Source of the DNA: Affinundibacterium nitidum
GTDB taxonomy: Bacteria > Pseudomonadota > Gammaproteobacteria > Burkholderiales > Burkholderiaceae_D
Direction of reading: 5' to 3'
Length of the DNA: 64,000 nucleotides
NCBI RefSeq assembly: GCF_014284155.1
Contig: NZ_JACOFZ010000002.1
Span: 1 to 64,000, forward strand
In this document: positions 1 through 10,181 of the stretch, piece after piece
Layout: every line of letters starts with the position of its first letter
Position numbering within the stretch: position 1 is the stretch's first letter
Notes under the pieces: model-generated
Seen by the model: only the letters and a program-made list of their open reading frames with translations
Database searches by the model: none
Told to the model about the DNA's origin: nothing
Made by a program: the position numbers and the translations under genes

Positions 1-470
1 TCACTATCGCGTCTTATCTTTACTTCTTGTGAACATTTGATATTTTTTAAGTTTCCTAACTACCGAAGTAGCTAGTCGCCTTCATTATCAAGTGCCCACA
101 TTTATTGACTGTTAATTGTTAAAGATCTTAAATTCTTTTCTGCTTCACTAGCACCGCTTTCGCTTTTTACTAGTTGCACTGCGAATCGTTTTGTTCGTCA
201 GCAGCAGAGAAACGAGATTATGCAGCCTTTCTAACTTCTCGTCAACCCCCTCCGTTTAAACTTTCTAAACTCCGCTTCGATTTATTTCATTTACATCAAT
301 CGAAACTCATCAGGATATTGACTGGCTTGCCACTCTTTTTCTTGCACCGCATTTCTGCGGGAGGCGAACTATAGCAAAGTTTACCGATGTCGCGCAAGTA
401 CTCATTTCATGCCAAGCAGAATGCCTCTGTTAAAATACGCCTTTGTATTTAATCGCAAGCTTATCTATCT
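1..470. other. AT-rich non-coding stretch at the left edge
   Basis: No convincing gene is visible. A 66-codon open frame at 174-374 has no usable ribosome binding site and reads like translated non-coding DNA. The last ~60 bases must hold the promoter of the FAD dehydrogenase that starts at 471, but I could not assign clear -35 and -10 boxes. Confidence 0.5.
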
Positions 471-2093
471 ATGTTACGCATAACTGATCTTCAACTTCCT
501 CTCGACCACGCCGAAGCCGATCTCAAAGAGGCGGTTTTGAAACGCCTGAAAATCAGCGAAGCTGAATTAATCAACTTCACTATATTTAAGCGCAGCTACG
601 ACGCACGCAAAAAGTCAGCGATTGTGCTTATTTATACCATCGATGTAGAAGTTAAAGATGACGAAGCCTTATTGCATAAGATCAAAAATATTCAAGGCCA
701 AGCAAAAATCGGCAAAACCCCAGACACTAGTTATAAGTTCGTCACCCATGCGAAGGACGGAAATTATCCTCGCCCAGTGGTCATCGGCTTTGGACCTTGC
801 GGCTTGTTTGCAGCTTTGATTTTGGCTCAAATGGGTTTCAAGCCCATCGTATTAGAACGAGGTAAAGCGGTTCGTGAGCGCACCAAAGATACTTGGGGTC
901 TATGGCGTAAGCGTGAGCTACAGCCAGAATCTAACGTTCAATTTGGTGAAGGTGGTGCTGGGACGTTCTCCGACGGTAAATTGTACAGCCAAGTTAAAGA
1001 TCCTAAACACTATGGCCGCAAAGTCTTGACAGAGTTCGTCAAAGCAGGCGCCCCTGAAGAGATCATGTATGTCAGCAAACCCCATATCGGTACCTTCCGT
1101 TTAGTAAAGATGATTGAAGAGATGCGTGCCAATATCATTGAGCTCGGCGGTGAGATTCGTTTCCAGCAAAAGGTTACGGACTTTGATATCGAAGATGGTG
1201 AAGTTCGCGGTTTAACTATCAATGACCAAGAACGCATCGCCGCAGATCATGTGGTGCTTGCGGTTGGGCACAGCGCGCGCGATACATTCCAACTCGTCTA
1301 CGACAAAGGCATTTATGTCGAAGCGAAACCTTTCTCAGTGGGTTTTCGCATTGAACATCCGCAATCGATCATTGATAAAGCGCGCTTCGGCCCGAACGCC
1401 GGCAATAAGATTCTCGGCGCTGCCGACTATAAACTAGTCCACCATGCCAAGAATGATCGATCTGTATATAGCTTCTGCATGTGTCCCGGCGGCACAGTCG
1501 TCGCTGCCACTTCAGAACTAGGGCGTGTGGTGACGAACGGAATGAGTCAATATTCACGAAATGAGCGCAACGCTAACAGTGCAATTGTGGTCGGCATCTC
1601 TCCCGAGGTTGACTATCCAGGCCACCCATTAGCAGGAATTGATTTCCAACGCAAACTCGAGAGCAAAGCATTTGAACTAGGGGGCAGCACATACAACGCC
1701 CCAGGACAATTGATCGGCGACTTCTTAGCCAACCGTCCCTCCAGCGAATTAGGTGAAGTCGTTCCATCTTACAAACCCGGAATTACCCTCTGTAATTTGG
1801 CAGATGCCTTACCCGCATTTGCAATCGAAGCAATTCAAGAGGCTATTCCTGAGTTTGATAAGCAAATAAAAGGATTCTCGCTAAAAGACGCGATTCTGAC
1901 TGGCGTGGAAACACGCACTTCATCACCAATTCGGATCAAACGTAAAGATGATGACATGCAAAGTCTAAATACGCGCGGCCTATTTCCCGCTGGCGAAGGT
2001 GCGGGATATGCAGGAGGCATTTTATCCGCTGCGATCGACGGCATTAAAGTTGCTGAAGCACTTGCGCTGAGTTTGCAACGCAAATACTCCTAA
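471..2093 (+). CDS. FAD-dependent dehydrogenase, COG2509 type
   Basis: A 540-residue flavoprotein of unknown substrate. An N-terminal domain of about 95 residues precedes a Rossmann dinucleotide-binding segment (VIGFGPCGLFAAL near residue 103), followed by the family-typical stretch with FGEGGAGTFSDGKL and, at the C-terminus, FPAGEGAGYAGGI, which contacts FAD. This layout and length match the uncharacterised FAD-dependent dehydrogenases of COG2509. The ATG at 471 is the first in the frame and gives the complete N-terminal domain. It is a single gene ending at a strong hairpin terminator that it shares with the converging HDOD gene. The family assignment is firm; the reaction is not known from sequence. 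Confidence 0.85.
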   Translation: MLRITDLQLPLDHAEADLKEAVLKRLKISEAELINFTIFKRSYDARKKSAIVLIYTIDVEVKDDEALLHKIKNIQGQAKIGKTPDTSYKFVTHAKDGNYPRPVVIGFGPCGLFAALILAQMGFKPIVLERGKAVRERTKDTWGLWRKRELQPESNVQFGEGGAGTFSDGKLYSQVKDPKHYGRKVLTEFVKAGAPEEIMYVSKPHIGTFRLVKMIEEMRANIIELGGEIRFQQKVTDFDIEDGEVRGLTINDQERIAADHVVLAVGHSARDTFQLVYDKGIYVEAKPFSVGFRIEHPQSIIDKARFGPNAGNKILGAADYKLVHHAKNDRSVYSFCMCPGGTVVAATSELGRVVTNGMSQYSRNERNANSAIVVGISPEVDYPGHPLAGIDFQRKLESKAFELGGSTYNAPGQLIGDFLANRPSSELGEVVPSYKPGITLCNLADALPAFAIEAIQEAIPEFDKQIKGFSLKDAILTGVETRTSSPIRIKRKDDDMQSLNTRGLFPAGEGAGYAGGILSAAIDGIKVAEALALSLQRKYS

Positions 2094-2110
2094 GGTAAAA
2101 CCGATAAAGC

Positions 2111-2141
2111 AAAAAAGGGCTGAATAATTCAGCCCTTTTTT
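2111..2141. terminator. bidirectional Rho-independent terminator
   Basis: AAAAAAGGGCTGAA, a short loop, then TTCAGCCCTTTTTT: a GC-rich stem flanked by A and T runs so that it can act on both strands. It lies between two converging genes (FAD dehydrogenase on +, HDOD protein on -). Confidence 0.9.
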
Positions 2142-2157
2142 AATGACATTGCTACGC

Positions 2158-2985
2158 TTAGTTTACCAAATCTTCCAAACCCGCTGAGAGTTCGGCTATT
2201 GGTGGCATCTCATCCAAAATCGCTTGATTCGTTAAGCCAATTTTCGCTACCACATCAGACGGAATAGTCGCTTCCAGCTCTTCTTTTGAATATTTGTTTT
2301 CCTCGGCACGAGAGCGCCATACAGCCAAGTGAACGACGCCAGACATTACATCAAAATGCTCTTTCTCTAGTGGCTCTGGGTATCCCTTAATTACAGTGCT
2401 GAAGTTATCTGGGAAACGCCAACGACGCGCCAACTCAGCACCGACGTCGGAAAAATTATAGCCAAATGACGTTTGCTCGACACTGAGGCGACGAGAATCC
2501 AAGGCTCCCGCGATCTTATCAATTTGCAGTGTTTGTTCAGGCATCGCTGCATGCATTACAAGTTGTCCAATCGCGTGCATCAATCCAACTGTGAACGCGA
2601 AATCAGAATTACCACCAATCTTTTTCGCAATCCATTTAGCGATGACAGCTGTATGCATACTATGGCGCCAGAACTGCTTCAGATCAACGCCAGGCATCGC
2701 TTTAAAACCACCGGTCAAACCGCTACTAATAACCAGAGTGCGTACCGTCATAAAGCCTAACATCAGAACGGCATCATCCACGGTGCCGATACTGCGAGAC
2801 GAATGATAATAAGAGGAATTCGCTAAGCGCAGCAACTTCGCACTTAGGACCTGATCAGCCGCAAGCTTTCGTGCAATATCATCGATGGAAACATTATCGT
2901 TGTTAAAACTATCGATTACCTCTTGAACCACTTTTGGAATGGTTGGTAATGCGTTTTGCTGCTGGAATAGTGTATCGAAATTCAT
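2158..2985 (-). CDS. HDOD domain protein
   Basis: A 275-residue protein made almost entirely of an HDOD domain, the HD-related output domain found in bacterial signalling proteins. Typical features are the N-terminal LPTIPKVVQEVI helix, the LSAKLLRLANSSYY segment near residues 47-60 and a central AVIAKWIAKKIGG helix. The ATG at 2985 is preceded by a GGGGGA ribosome binding site seven bases upstream. HDOD proteins lack the metal-binding HD residues and usually act as adaptors in motility, biofilm or stress signalling; the partner here cannot be named. It is transcribed alone. Confidence 0.85.
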   Translation of the reverse strand: MNFDTLFQQQNALPTIPKVVQEVIDSFNNDNVSIDDIARKLAADQVLSAKLLRLANSSYYHSSRSIGTVDDAVLMLGFMTVRTLVISSGLTGGFKAMPGVDLKQFWRHSMHTAVIAKWIAKKIGGNSDFAFTVGLMHAIGQLVMHAAMPEQTLQIDKIAGALDSRRLSVEQTSFGYNFSDVGAELARRWRFPDNFSTVIKGYPEPLEKEHFDVMSGVVHLAVWRSRAEENKYSKEELEATIPSDVVAKIGLTNQAILDEMPPIAELSAGLEDLVN

Positions 2986-3213
2986 GAAAAAATCCCCCTT
3001 TTATTACAGCATCAAATATGACCACGAAGGTCATACAAAGAATTAGGTACTCTTTTGCATCGAACGATAATGAAGCGAACTGACTCAAAATCATGTTCGT
3101 GAGGAAATCATACTACGTTCGATGCTTTAGGGGAATATTTTCATTTGCACTACGACAACCAAAAAACGACAGTGTTTAAAATTAGTTTAAATCTGACGCT
3201 TTCTCTCTCCGAA

Positions 3214-4674
3214 TTACTCATCTTTTGCACCTTCAATGCCTAACTCTTGGATCTTGCGGCTAATTGTATTACGCCCTATTCCCAAACGAATGGCGGCGTC
3301 ATTCTTGCGTCCATGAGTATGCTTCAGTGCAGCACGAATCAATACTGATTCGAAGTCACGGCTCATCACATTCATAATCTCGGGGATGTCGTCCTGCAGC
3401 ATTTCACTCGCTTTCAGTTCCAATAATTCATTCCAGCTGATGCCCTCAATCGGCGCACGAAGTGTGCCATCATTGTGCGCTGCACCTTGGGTGTGCGACA
3501 TGCCACTGTAAGAATTCGGCATGAGTTCTGACGGCAAATCAACCACTTCAACCACCTGCCCAGGCGCCATCACGGTGATCCAATTACAGAGGTTTTCGAG
3601 TTGACGAACGTTCCCGGGAAAATCAAGTCCAGAAATAAAATTCAAAGCTTGATCGGACAATCGCTTTGCATCAACCCCTAACTGCTTCGCGCTCTGCAAT
3701 AAAAAGTGCTTCGCCAAGACTGGAATATCCTCACGGCGCTCGCGCAAGCTCGGCACGCGAAGGCGAATCACATTCAAGCGGTGAAACAAATCTTCGCGGA
3801 ATACGCCTTCTTTCACCCGCTCTTCAAGATTTTGATGGGTTGCCGCAATCAGTCGCACATTTGCCTTGAGTGGCTGATGACCACCCACTCGATAAAAATG
3901 ACCATCCGACAAAACGCGCAGCAAGCGGGTCTGTAAATCGAAGGGCATATCACCGATTTCATCTAAAAATAAAGTGCCGCCTTCCGCTTGCTCAAATCGA
4001 CCACGACGCGAAGATTGTGCGCCAGTAAAGGCACCCCTCTCGTGACCAAACAATTCAGACTCCAGCAGGTCTTTAGGAATCGCTGCCGTATTTAAGGCAA
4101 TGAAAGGCTGATTCACCCTTGGGCTATGCTTATGAAGTGCGCGAGCGACCAATTCTTTACCACTACCAGATTCACCGGTAATCAATACCGTTACACTCGA
4201 TTGTGAGAGGCGACCGATTGCTCTAAACACCTCTTGCATTGCTGCAGCATGGCCAAGAATCTCGGTCTCGACATCTTGAATTTGCTCAACGGTAGTTTCG
4301 CGTTCACTCTCCTCTAGCGCACGGCGAATGAGCTCAACCGCTTTCGACAAGTCAAAAGGCTTAGCCAAGTACTCAAACGCACCACCTTTGAACGCAGCAA
4401 CCGCTGAGTCAAGATCAGAGAACGCCGTCATGATGATCACTGGGAGACTTGGCAAGCGTAGCTTCACCGTCTGCAGCAAGTCCAAGCCGGAAGCACCATT
4501 CATACGAATATCGGAAACCAAGACCTGAGGCAACTCTCCATCCTCATCCAACGCCTGCATCACCTCGTCTGGCTGTCTAAAACTACGTGTGACCAAACCT
4601 TCGCGCGCGAGAGCTTTCTCCAGCACCCAGCGAATTGAATCATCATCATCCACAATCCAGATTGTTTTTTTCAT
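3214..4674 (-). CDS. ntrC: nitrogen regulator NtrC
   Basis: A sigma-54-dependent response regulator of about 486 residues. Order of domains: receiver with the acidic pocket VDDDD and phospho-acceptor Asp in [11 protein letters not shown]+ domain with Walker A GESGSGKE, the sigma-54 contact loop GAFTGA and Walker [11 protein letters not shown]-terminal Fis-type helix-turn-helix ([18 protein letters not shown]). I use the ATG at 4674 because the longer frame would start at a non-standard codon outside the receiver fold. It follows ntrB with about 70 bp between them. Its likely targets include glnA, where a matching operator lies at 8246-8262. Confidence 0.95.
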   Translation of the reverse strand: MKKTIWIVDDDDSIRWVLEKALAREGLVTRSFRQPDEVMQALDEDGELPQVLVSDIRMNGASGLDLLQTVKLRLPSLPVIIMTAFSDLDSAVAAFKGGAFEYLAKPFDLSKAVELIRRALEESERETTVEQIQDVETEILGHAAAMQEVFRAIGRLSQSSVTVLITGESGSGKELVARALHKHSPRVNQPFIALNTAAIPKDLLESELFGHERGAFTGAQSSRRGRFEQAEGGTLFLDEIGDMPFDLQTRLLRVLSDGHFYRVGGHQPLKANVRLIAATHQNLEERVKEGVFREDLFHRLNVIRLRVPSLRERREDIPVLAKHFLLQSAKQLGVDAKRLSDQALNFISGLDFPGNVRQLENLCNWITVMAPGQVVEVVDLPSELMPNSYSGMSHTQGAAHNDGTLRAPIEGISWNELLELKASEMLQDDIPEIMNVMSRDFESVLIRAALKHTHGRKNDAAIRLGIGRNTISRKIQELGIEGAKDE

Positions 4675-4745
4675 TGTTCTTTGTGTTCCGTACAATCAAA
4701 TCAATCGAAGCCATCTCGTTCATCACCAACAAGCGCACGCCCAAT

Positions 4746-5822
4746 TTAAGGCAGTGGAATCAAAATGCGAAAGTCGGTACATCCTGGCCGGCTCTCGCAG
4801 TCGATTACCCCTGCATGTTGTGTAATGAATGCTTGTGCTAACGTCAAACCCAGTCCACTTCCACCATCGCGCCCCGATACCAGAGGGTAAAAAATTCGAT
4901 CGCGAATTTCAGCAGGAATACCAGGTCCGTTATCAATGATATGCAAATCTAATGCCAGCCTGTAACGAACCTTGGCCAATGTCACTTGACGCACAACTCG
5001 CGTCTTGAAAATAATCTCGGCATCGCCTTCTGCCATACGCATCACCAACGCTTGAGCGGCGTTATGTGCAATATTTAGCACAACTTGAATCAACTGCTGC
5101 TGATCCCCTCTGAATTCTGGAATCGATAAATCGTAATCACGTTTTATATTTAAACCCTTAGGAAATTCAGCGACGATCAAACTACGCACGCGCTCACACA
5201 CTTCATGAATGTTTACGTCGGCAATCACTTGTGGCAAGCGATTAGGCGCTAAAAGTCGGTCGACTAAGACCTGCAAACGATCTGCCTCTTTGATAATTAC
5301 TTGAGTATATTCACGCAGCTCTTTTGCCCTTCTCTCAGAGATATCTTGTTCAGGCAGTTCAAGCTCTAGCAACTGCGCTGCTCCACGTATACCTCCAAGA
5401 GGATTCTTAATTTCATGGGCGAGGTTCCGGATCAGCTCTTTGTTTTCCTTGTTTTGATCTTGCATACGCTCTTCGCGATCGAGCTTCAATTGCTGAACGT
5501 TCTCACGCAACTCGATTAAAACTGGCGTATCAACAAGGTCGAGTGAAGTCACGATGCTATGCACATGTAAAGCGTCACGGCCGCTTCGCTCGAGTATCAA
5601 ATCCTGGCGTTTTTCGGCGAACTGATGGCCTATCGCCTGCATAAAGCCATCAAACAATTCTTCACTATTAAGAAAAAGATCTCGAAGCGATGCATTCAAC
5701 AATAATTTGCTCGGGCGCTCCAGCAAATTCTCTGCCGCTGGATTGGCATAAACGACTCTTCCATCGCGATCAAGTACGATCACCGATGAAGCCAACAAAT
5801 CTAGACCAGAAAATTGATTCAT
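4746..5822 (-). CDS. ntrB: nitrogen sensor histidine kinase NtrB
   Basis: A cytosolic sensor kinase of about 358 residues without membrane segments. It has an N-terminal PAS domain (VIVLDRDGRVVYANPAAENLL), an H-box NLAHEIKNPLGG that carries the phosphorylated histidine, an N-box (NIAHNAAQAL) and G-boxes (DNGPGIPAEI and GGSGLGLTLAQ). It phosphorylates and dephosphorylates NtrC under PII control. The ATG at 5822 is chosen over an upstream TTG because it begins the PAS domain directly. It lies between the DUF4124 gene and ntrC on the same strand. Confidence 0.94.
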   Translation of the reverse strand: MNQFSGLDLLASSVIVLDRDGRVVYANPAAENLLERPSKLLLNASLRDLFLNSEELFDGFMQAIGHQFAEKRQDLILERSGRDALHVHSIVTSLDLVDTPVLIELRENVQQLKLDREERMQDQNKENKELIRNLAHEIKNPLGGIRGAAQLLELELPEQDISERRAKELREYTQVIIKEADRLQVLVDRLLAPNRLPQVIADVNIHEVCERVRSLIVAEFPKGLNIKRDYDLSIPEFRGDQQQLIQVVLNIAHNAAQALVMRMAEGDAEIIFKTRVVRQVTLAKVRYRLALDLHIIDNGPGIPAEIRDRIFYPLVSGRDGGSGLGLTLAQAFITQHAGVIDCESRPGCTDFRILIPLP

Positions 5823-5881
5823 CAATAGGAACAATCAAAAATTAAACAGATCAATAACAGAATTAACAACTGAGCACGCAT

Positions 5882-5910
5882 AAAAAAAGGTCGCGCCGGC
5901 GACCTTTCTA
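5882..5910 (-). terminator. Rho-independent terminator after the DUF4124 gene
   Basis: Read on the minus strand: AAGGTCGCC, a short loop, GGCGACCTT-like pairing (AAGGTCGC / GCGACCTT), then a run of seven T. It sits between the DUF4124 gene and ntrB, so part of the upstream transcription may stop before ntrBC. Confidence 0.8.
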
Positions 5911-5929
5911 CAGAATGCTGATCAGCGTT

Positions 5930-6418
5930 CTACTTTAGGTTACTGATTTCGCGCTTTAAAGCTTCTATATTTTTTTCAGAGCGCGCAACATCATTTTTCA
6001 GATTATTGACACGTTCTACATACTGCGCAGGTTGTCTTTCATCCGCCCTACGCTCAACATCGCCACCGTTATATTCTTTTTTTAGAGCCGCGAGTTTTTG
6101 TTCTTCCGTCTTTAATTCATCGATCAAAATCTGCTTACGATCTGAATCGCGTGATCGTTGTGTCGCATCATCCACTTTTGGGAAACTAGATGGTGTACTC
6201 GCCGACGATACTTTAGGCGCTGCCGCTTTTTTTACTGCAGCCGGAGCAGGGACCACATTCATGTGCGGCAATTCGACCAACTTACAGCCCTTCACGCTCC
6301 CCGTATTTTTATATTCTTTCTTGCCATTTGCATCGATGCAAAGATAAACGTCCCCCTGAGCAAATGCAGGCACGGCAACAACAGCAAACAATCCAAATAC
6401 AGTCAGGTAGTGCTTCAT
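5930..6418 (-). CDS. exported DUF4124 protein
   Basis: A periplasmic protein of about 162 residues. A signal peptide (MKHYLTVFGLFAVVAVPAFA, then Q) is followed by a DUF4124 segment with VYLCIDANGKKEYKNTG and a paired cysteine a little later. The C-terminal half is a charged coiled coil (DELKTEEQKLAALKKEY and following heptads). I use the ATG at 6418 rather than an upstream TTG. A gene of this type between glnA and ntrB is a recurrent arrangement in betaproteobacteria, but its role is unknown. Confidence 0.75.
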   Translation of the reverse strand: MKHYLTVFGLFAVVAVPAFAQGDVYLCIDANGKKEYKNTGSVKGCKLVELPHMNVVPAPAAVKKAAAPKVSSASTPSSFPKVDDATQRSRDSDRKQILIDELKTEEQKLAALKKEYNGGDVERRADERQPAQYVERVNNLKNDVARSEKNIEALKREISNLK

Positions 6419-6499
6419 GGTTGGCAATTAATAATGAATAACAGGCTAAGTGTAAGTCATGCCGCCATTTTGCACAATTCTTCCAAATTCCGCTGCAAG

Positions 6500-6527
6500 A
6501 AAAAAGCGGGGCGAACCCCGCTTTTTA
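6500..6527 (-). terminator. glnA terminator
   Basis: AAAAAGCGGGG, loop, CCCCGCTTTTT: perfect GC stem with a U run on the minus strand, seven bases after the glnA stop codon. Confidence 0.9.
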
Positions 6528-6533
6528 AAAGCA

Positions 6534-7949
6534 TTACAGAGAGTAGTACATGTCAAACTCAGCTGGATGCGTAGTCATACGCATACGCTGAACGTCTTGC
6601 ATCTTCAATTCAATGTACGCATCGATCATGCTGTCACTGAACACACCACCGCGTGTCAAGAATTCGCGATCTTTATCCAAGGCTTCCAAGGCTTGTTCCA
6701 AAGAATGGCAAACTGTTGGAATCAATGCATCTTCTTCTGGCGGCAAGTGGTACAAATCTTTAGAAGCAGCTTCACCTGGGTGAATCTTGTTTTGTACGCC
6801 GTCCAAACCTGCCATCATCAATGCAGCGAAGCACAAGTATGGGTTCGCCAATGGATCTGGGAAACGTGCTTCAACGCGACGTGCTTTTGGATTTGCTACG
6901 TATGGAATACGGATAGAAGCAGAACGGTTTTTAGCAGAGTATGCCAATTTCACGGGTGCTTCGTAACCTGGAACCAAGCGCTTGTATGAGTTTGTACCTG
7001 GGTTAGTAATCGCATTCAATGCACGTGCGTGCTTGATGATACCGCCGATGTAATACAAAGCGAATTCAGACAAACCTGCGTAGCCGTCGCCAGCGAACAA
7101 GTTTTTGCCATCTTTCCAGATAGATTGGTGAACGTGCATACCGGAGCCGTTATCGCCAACGATAGGTTTTGGCATGAAAGTCGCTGTTTTGCCGTAGGTG
7201 TGCGCCACATTCCATACGACGTATTTCAAGTTTTGAGTCCAGTCAGCACGCTCGACCAAAGTAGAGAACTTTGTACCGATTTCATTTTGACCTGCACCAG
7301 CAACTTCGTGGTGATGCACTTCAACTGGAATACCCAAAGATTCCAAGATCAAGCACATTTCAGAGCGCATATCTTGGAAGCTGTCGACTGGAGGAACTGG
7401 GAAGTAACCACCCTTCACTGTTGGACGGTGACCAGAATTACCGCCTTCCAATTTCTCACCTGTTGTCCAAGACGCTTCATCAGAATCGATCTTAACGAAG
7501 CAACCAGACATGTCGATTTTCCAGCGAACGCTATCAAAAATGAAGAATTCTGGCTCTGGACCGAAGTAAGCTGTATCACCAATACCAGAAGATTTCAAAT
7601 AAGCTTCTGCACGTTTGGCGATAGAACGTGGATCACGATCGTAACCTTTACCATCCGCTGGTTCGATCACGTCACATTGCATAAACAATGTTGTTTCTTC
7701 CATGAATGGGTCGATATTTGCTGTGTTTGGATCTGGCATCAACAACATGTCTGATGCTTCAATACCTTTCCAACCTGCGATCGAAGAACCGTCAAACGCG
7801 TGACCAGATTCAAATTTGTCCATGTTAAATTGAGAAACAGGTACGGTCACGTGTTGCTCTTTACCACGGGTATCAGCAAAACGGAAATCAACGAATTTTA
7901 CTTCGTTGTCTTTAGCCATTTTTAGGACGTCTGCTGGTGTCATTGCCAT
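6534..7949 (-). CDS. glnA: glutamine synthetase type I
   Basis: A 471-residue GSI subunit: glutamate + ammonia + ATP to glutamine, forming cytosolic dodecamers. Visible family marks are the N-terminal [30 protein letters not shown], the [17 protein letters not shown]-region motif, [17 protein letters not shown], and the adenylylation-site segment DLYHLPPEE, so it is the I-beta type controlled by GlnE. The ATG at 7949 has GAGGAG eight bases upstream. A sigma-54 promoter (8098-8112) and an NtrC operator (8246-8262) lie upstream, matching the ntrBC genes located just downstream. Confidence 0.98.
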   Translation of the reverse strand: MAMTPADVLKMAKDNEVKFVDFRFADTRGKEQHVTVPVSQFNMDKFESGHAFDGSSIAGWKGIEASDMLLMPDPNTANIDPFMEETTLFMQCDVIEPADGKGYDRDPRSIAKRAEAYLKSSGIGDTAYFGPEPEFFIFDSVRWKIDMSGCFVKIDSDEASWTTGEKLEGGNSGHRPTVKGGYFPVPPVDSFQDMRSEMCLILESLGIPVEVHHHEVAGAGQNEIGTKFSTLVERADWTQNLKYVVWNVAHTYGKTATFMPKPIVGDNGSGMHVHQSIWKDGKNLFAGDGYAGLSEFALYYIGGIIKHARALNAITNPGTNSYKRLVPGYEAPVKLAYSAKNRSASIRIPYVANPKARRVEARFPDPLANPYLCFAALMMAGLDGVQNKIHPGEAASKDLYHLPPEEDALIPTVCHSLEQALEALDKDREFLTRGGVFSDSMIDAYIELKMQDVQRMRMTTHPAEFDMYYSL

Positions 7950-8097
7950 TTGAAGCTCCTCAAATCAATCAAAAAATTAGTTAAAACCTGCCTGAAGACT
8001 GCTGAATAATCATTTCCCGAATGCAAGAAAACACATTAGCACGGCTACGCACTATTTCAATGCATTTTTCAGAAAATTTTCTTTCCCGTTCGTATTA

Positions 8098-8112
8098 GCA
8101 GAAACTGTGCCA
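8098..8112 (-). promoter_or_regulatory. sigma-54 promoter of glnA
   Basis: On the minus strand TGGCACAGTTTCTGC: the -24 GG and -12 GC are exactly ten bases apart and TGGCAC is a perfect -24 element. It places the start of transcription near 8086, about 137 bases ahead of the glnA ATG. Confidence 0.88.
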
Positions 8113-8245
8113 TGTTTGAGTGCAAAATCCGATTCGATTACCAGCACCTAAGTATTTGTTTTTGCGTGGATTTCTCAATCGACCGATTTATTTTTATAAA
8201 AATTACAAACACCTAAAGCTCTTTTTTAGTGCAAAACAAATCGAT

Positions 8246-8262
8246 TGCACCATGCTAGTGCA
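8246..8262. promoter_or_regulatory. NtrC binding site upstream of glnA
   Basis: TGCACCATGCTAGTGCA matches the NtrC palindrome TGCACC-N5-GGTGCA at all but one position. It lies about 135-150 bp upstream of the glnA sigma-54 promoter, the usual enhancer distance. Nearby GTGCAAAA repeats (around 8119 and 8229) may be weaker half sites. The rest of the 525-bp gap 7950-8474 holds only the upstream DNA of the formate dehydrogenase genes, where I could not assign a promoter. Confidence 0.85.
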
Positions 8263-8474
8263 AAAATTCACCCTAAACAAGTGCGAACTTCAAGCGGCGG
8301 TTTAGGATCTGAACCGAAAGTTGAGGAGCATCAAGAGCCCAAAAGGCGAGTATGCTGATATCTCAATAGATGCATCAGGGAGTAATTTTCAATCATGAGA
8401 GCGATGATTGGATCAAGTGAATATCTTACTGATATTATCTACTAGACAAACGATAAAACCGAGACGAGAACAAT

Positions 8475-10181
8475 ATGATCCCCATTATTCCCATTAACGA
8501 GACACGTCAACGTAAACGCCAACATAGTAAAGGGCGGCAGACCGATCCTCAGGCGCTCGACGAAGTGCGACAGTTATTAGGGGATGCTTCGCGTCAGAAA
8601 GATCTCTTGATTGAACATCTGCACAAGATTAATGACCATTTTGGACATCTTCCAGTGCAGCACTTGGTCGCCCTCGCCCAAGAAATGCGACTAGCCCAGA
8701 CAGAGATTTTTGAAGTCGCCAGTTTCTACCATCACTTCGATATTCGCTTCGAAGAAGACTCACAAGCGAAAGTACTTAAGTTACGCCTGTGCGATGGCCT
8801 CTCATGTCAAATGAACGGCGCCCAAGATTTGATTTCAAAACTCGGTCTGCAATATCAAAACAACGAAGTGCAAGTCGAGAGAGTTCCTTGCATAGGACGC
8901 TGCGAAGAAGCACCGGCGGCCTGCTTTGGGCAACATGAAATTCCCAGAGCAAGCTTTGAATCCGTTACTGCCAAAGTCGGCCAAGGGCTGCACAAGCCCA
9001 GAGAAGAGCCTTACATCGATTTTGATCACTACCAAACGAATAACGGCTACCAAATACTCAAGGACTGCTATGCCGGAAAAACCAACAAGGAGAGTCTACT
9101 CAAATTAATGGAAGACTCGGGATTGCGCGGCCTCGGTGGGGCCGGTTTCCCAGCCGGCAGAAAATGGCGGCTAGTATCAGCTGAACCTGGACCGCGTCTG
9201 ATGGCGGTGAATATTGACGAAGGTGAGCCTGGAACCTTCAAGGACCGCACTTATCTCGAGCGAGATCCTCATCGTTTTCTGGAAGGGATGCTGATCGCTG
9301 CCTGGGTGGTTGGCATTTCAGAGATTTACATTTACCTTCGAGACGAATATCACGCGTGTCGCCAACTGCTGGAGATCGAGTTAGAGAAGCTTCGTATATC
9401 TCCGCCAGTTCCAGAAATACCGAGTATTCAACTCAGGCGTGGTGCCGGTGCTTATATATGTGGTGAAGAATCGGCAATGATTGAATCGATCGAAGGCAAA
9501 CGTGGGCTTCCCCGGCTTCGACCGCCCTACGTCGCGCAGGTTGGTTTATTTGGTCGTCCTACCTTGGAACATAATTTCGAAACTTTGTATTGGGTGCCGA
9601 GCTTAATTCAAAATGGTGCCGAGTGGTTCAAACAACATGGGCGCAATGGTCGTCAAGGCTTACGTTCATTTTCGGTGTCCGGCCGCGTCAATAAACCTGG
9701 AGTTCATCTTGCGCCTGCCGGCATTTCAGTACGTGAACTGATTGATGAATTTGCTGGTGGCATGCAAGATGGGCATGAACTTTACGCCTACTTGCCGGGC
9801 GGTGCCTCGGGCGGCATTTTACCGGCCAGCTTAGGGCACGTCCCGCTCGATTTTGACACACTCCAAGCCTACGGATGTTTTATTGGCTCAGCCGCCGTCG
9901 TGATCTTATCCCAGCACGATAGTGCGGTGATGGCCGCACGCAATACGATGAACTTCTTTAAGCACGAATCCTGCGGTCAGTGCGCGCCATGCCGAGCCGG
10001 CACTGAAAAGGCGGTTGAACTTATTGAGCATGAACAATGGAATCTCGAACTGTTAAGCGATTTATCTGCAGTCATGCGTGACGCCTCCATCTGCGGACTT
10101 GGCCAAGCTGCGCCGAATCCAATCGATTGTGTGATCAAATATTTCCCGCACGAGCTAGCAAACAAGGAGTCGATAGCATGA
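8475..10181 (+). CDS. formate dehydrogenase NuoE–NuoF fusion (gamma+beta, diaphorase)
   Basis: A 568-residue fusion of the two diaphorase subunits that pass electrons from formate to NAD+. Residues ~25-155 are NuoE/FdsG-like: a helical bundle followed by a 2Fe-2S thioredoxin fold with cysteines in LCDGLSC and PCIGRCEEAPA. Residues ~175-568 are NuoF/FdsB-like: the FMN/NADH loop GLRGLGGAGFPAGRKW, NIDEGEPGTFKDR, GAGAYICGEESA, and the 4Fe-4S motif SCGQCAPCR with a later Cys in SICGLGQ. In well-known FDS operons (Cupriavidus) FdsG and FdsB are separate. It overlaps the catalytic subunit gene by 4 bp (ATGA), so the two are translationally coupled. Confidence 0.9.
   Translation: MIPIIPINETRQRKRQHSKGRQTDPQALDEVRQLLGDASRQKDLLIEHLHKINDHFGHLPVQHLVALAQEMRLAQTEIFEVASFYHHFDIRFEEDSQAKVLKLRLCDGLSCQMNGAQDLISKLGLQYQNNEVQVERVPCIGRCEEAPAACFGQHEIPRASFESVTAKVGQGLHKPREEPYIDFDHYQTNNGYQILKDCYAGKTNKESLLKLMEDSGLRGLGGAGFPAGRKWRLVSAEPGPRLMAVNIDEGEPGTFKDRTYLERDPHRFLEGMLIAAWVVGISEIYIYLRDEYHACRQLLEIELEKLRISPPVPEIPSIQLRRGAGAYICGEESAMIESIEGKRGLPRLRPPYVAQVGLFGRPTLEHNFETLYWVPSLIQNGAEWFKQHGRNGRQGLRSFSVSGRVNKPGVHLAPAGISVRELIDEFAGGMQDGHELYAYLPGGASGGILPASLGHVPLDFDTLQAYGCFIGSAAVVILSQHDSAVMAARNTMNFFKHESCGQCAPCRAGTEKAVELIEHEQWNLELLSDLSAVMRDASICGLGQAAPNPIDCVIKYFPHELANKESIA

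Noticed and set aside
174-374. 66-codon open frame at the left edge
   Set aside because: Lacks a start signal and shows no protein-like composition.
8325-8338. GG-N10-GC pattern upstream of the formate dehydrogenase genes
   Set aside because: Only the dinucleotides match; the TGGCA and TTGC surroundings are absent.
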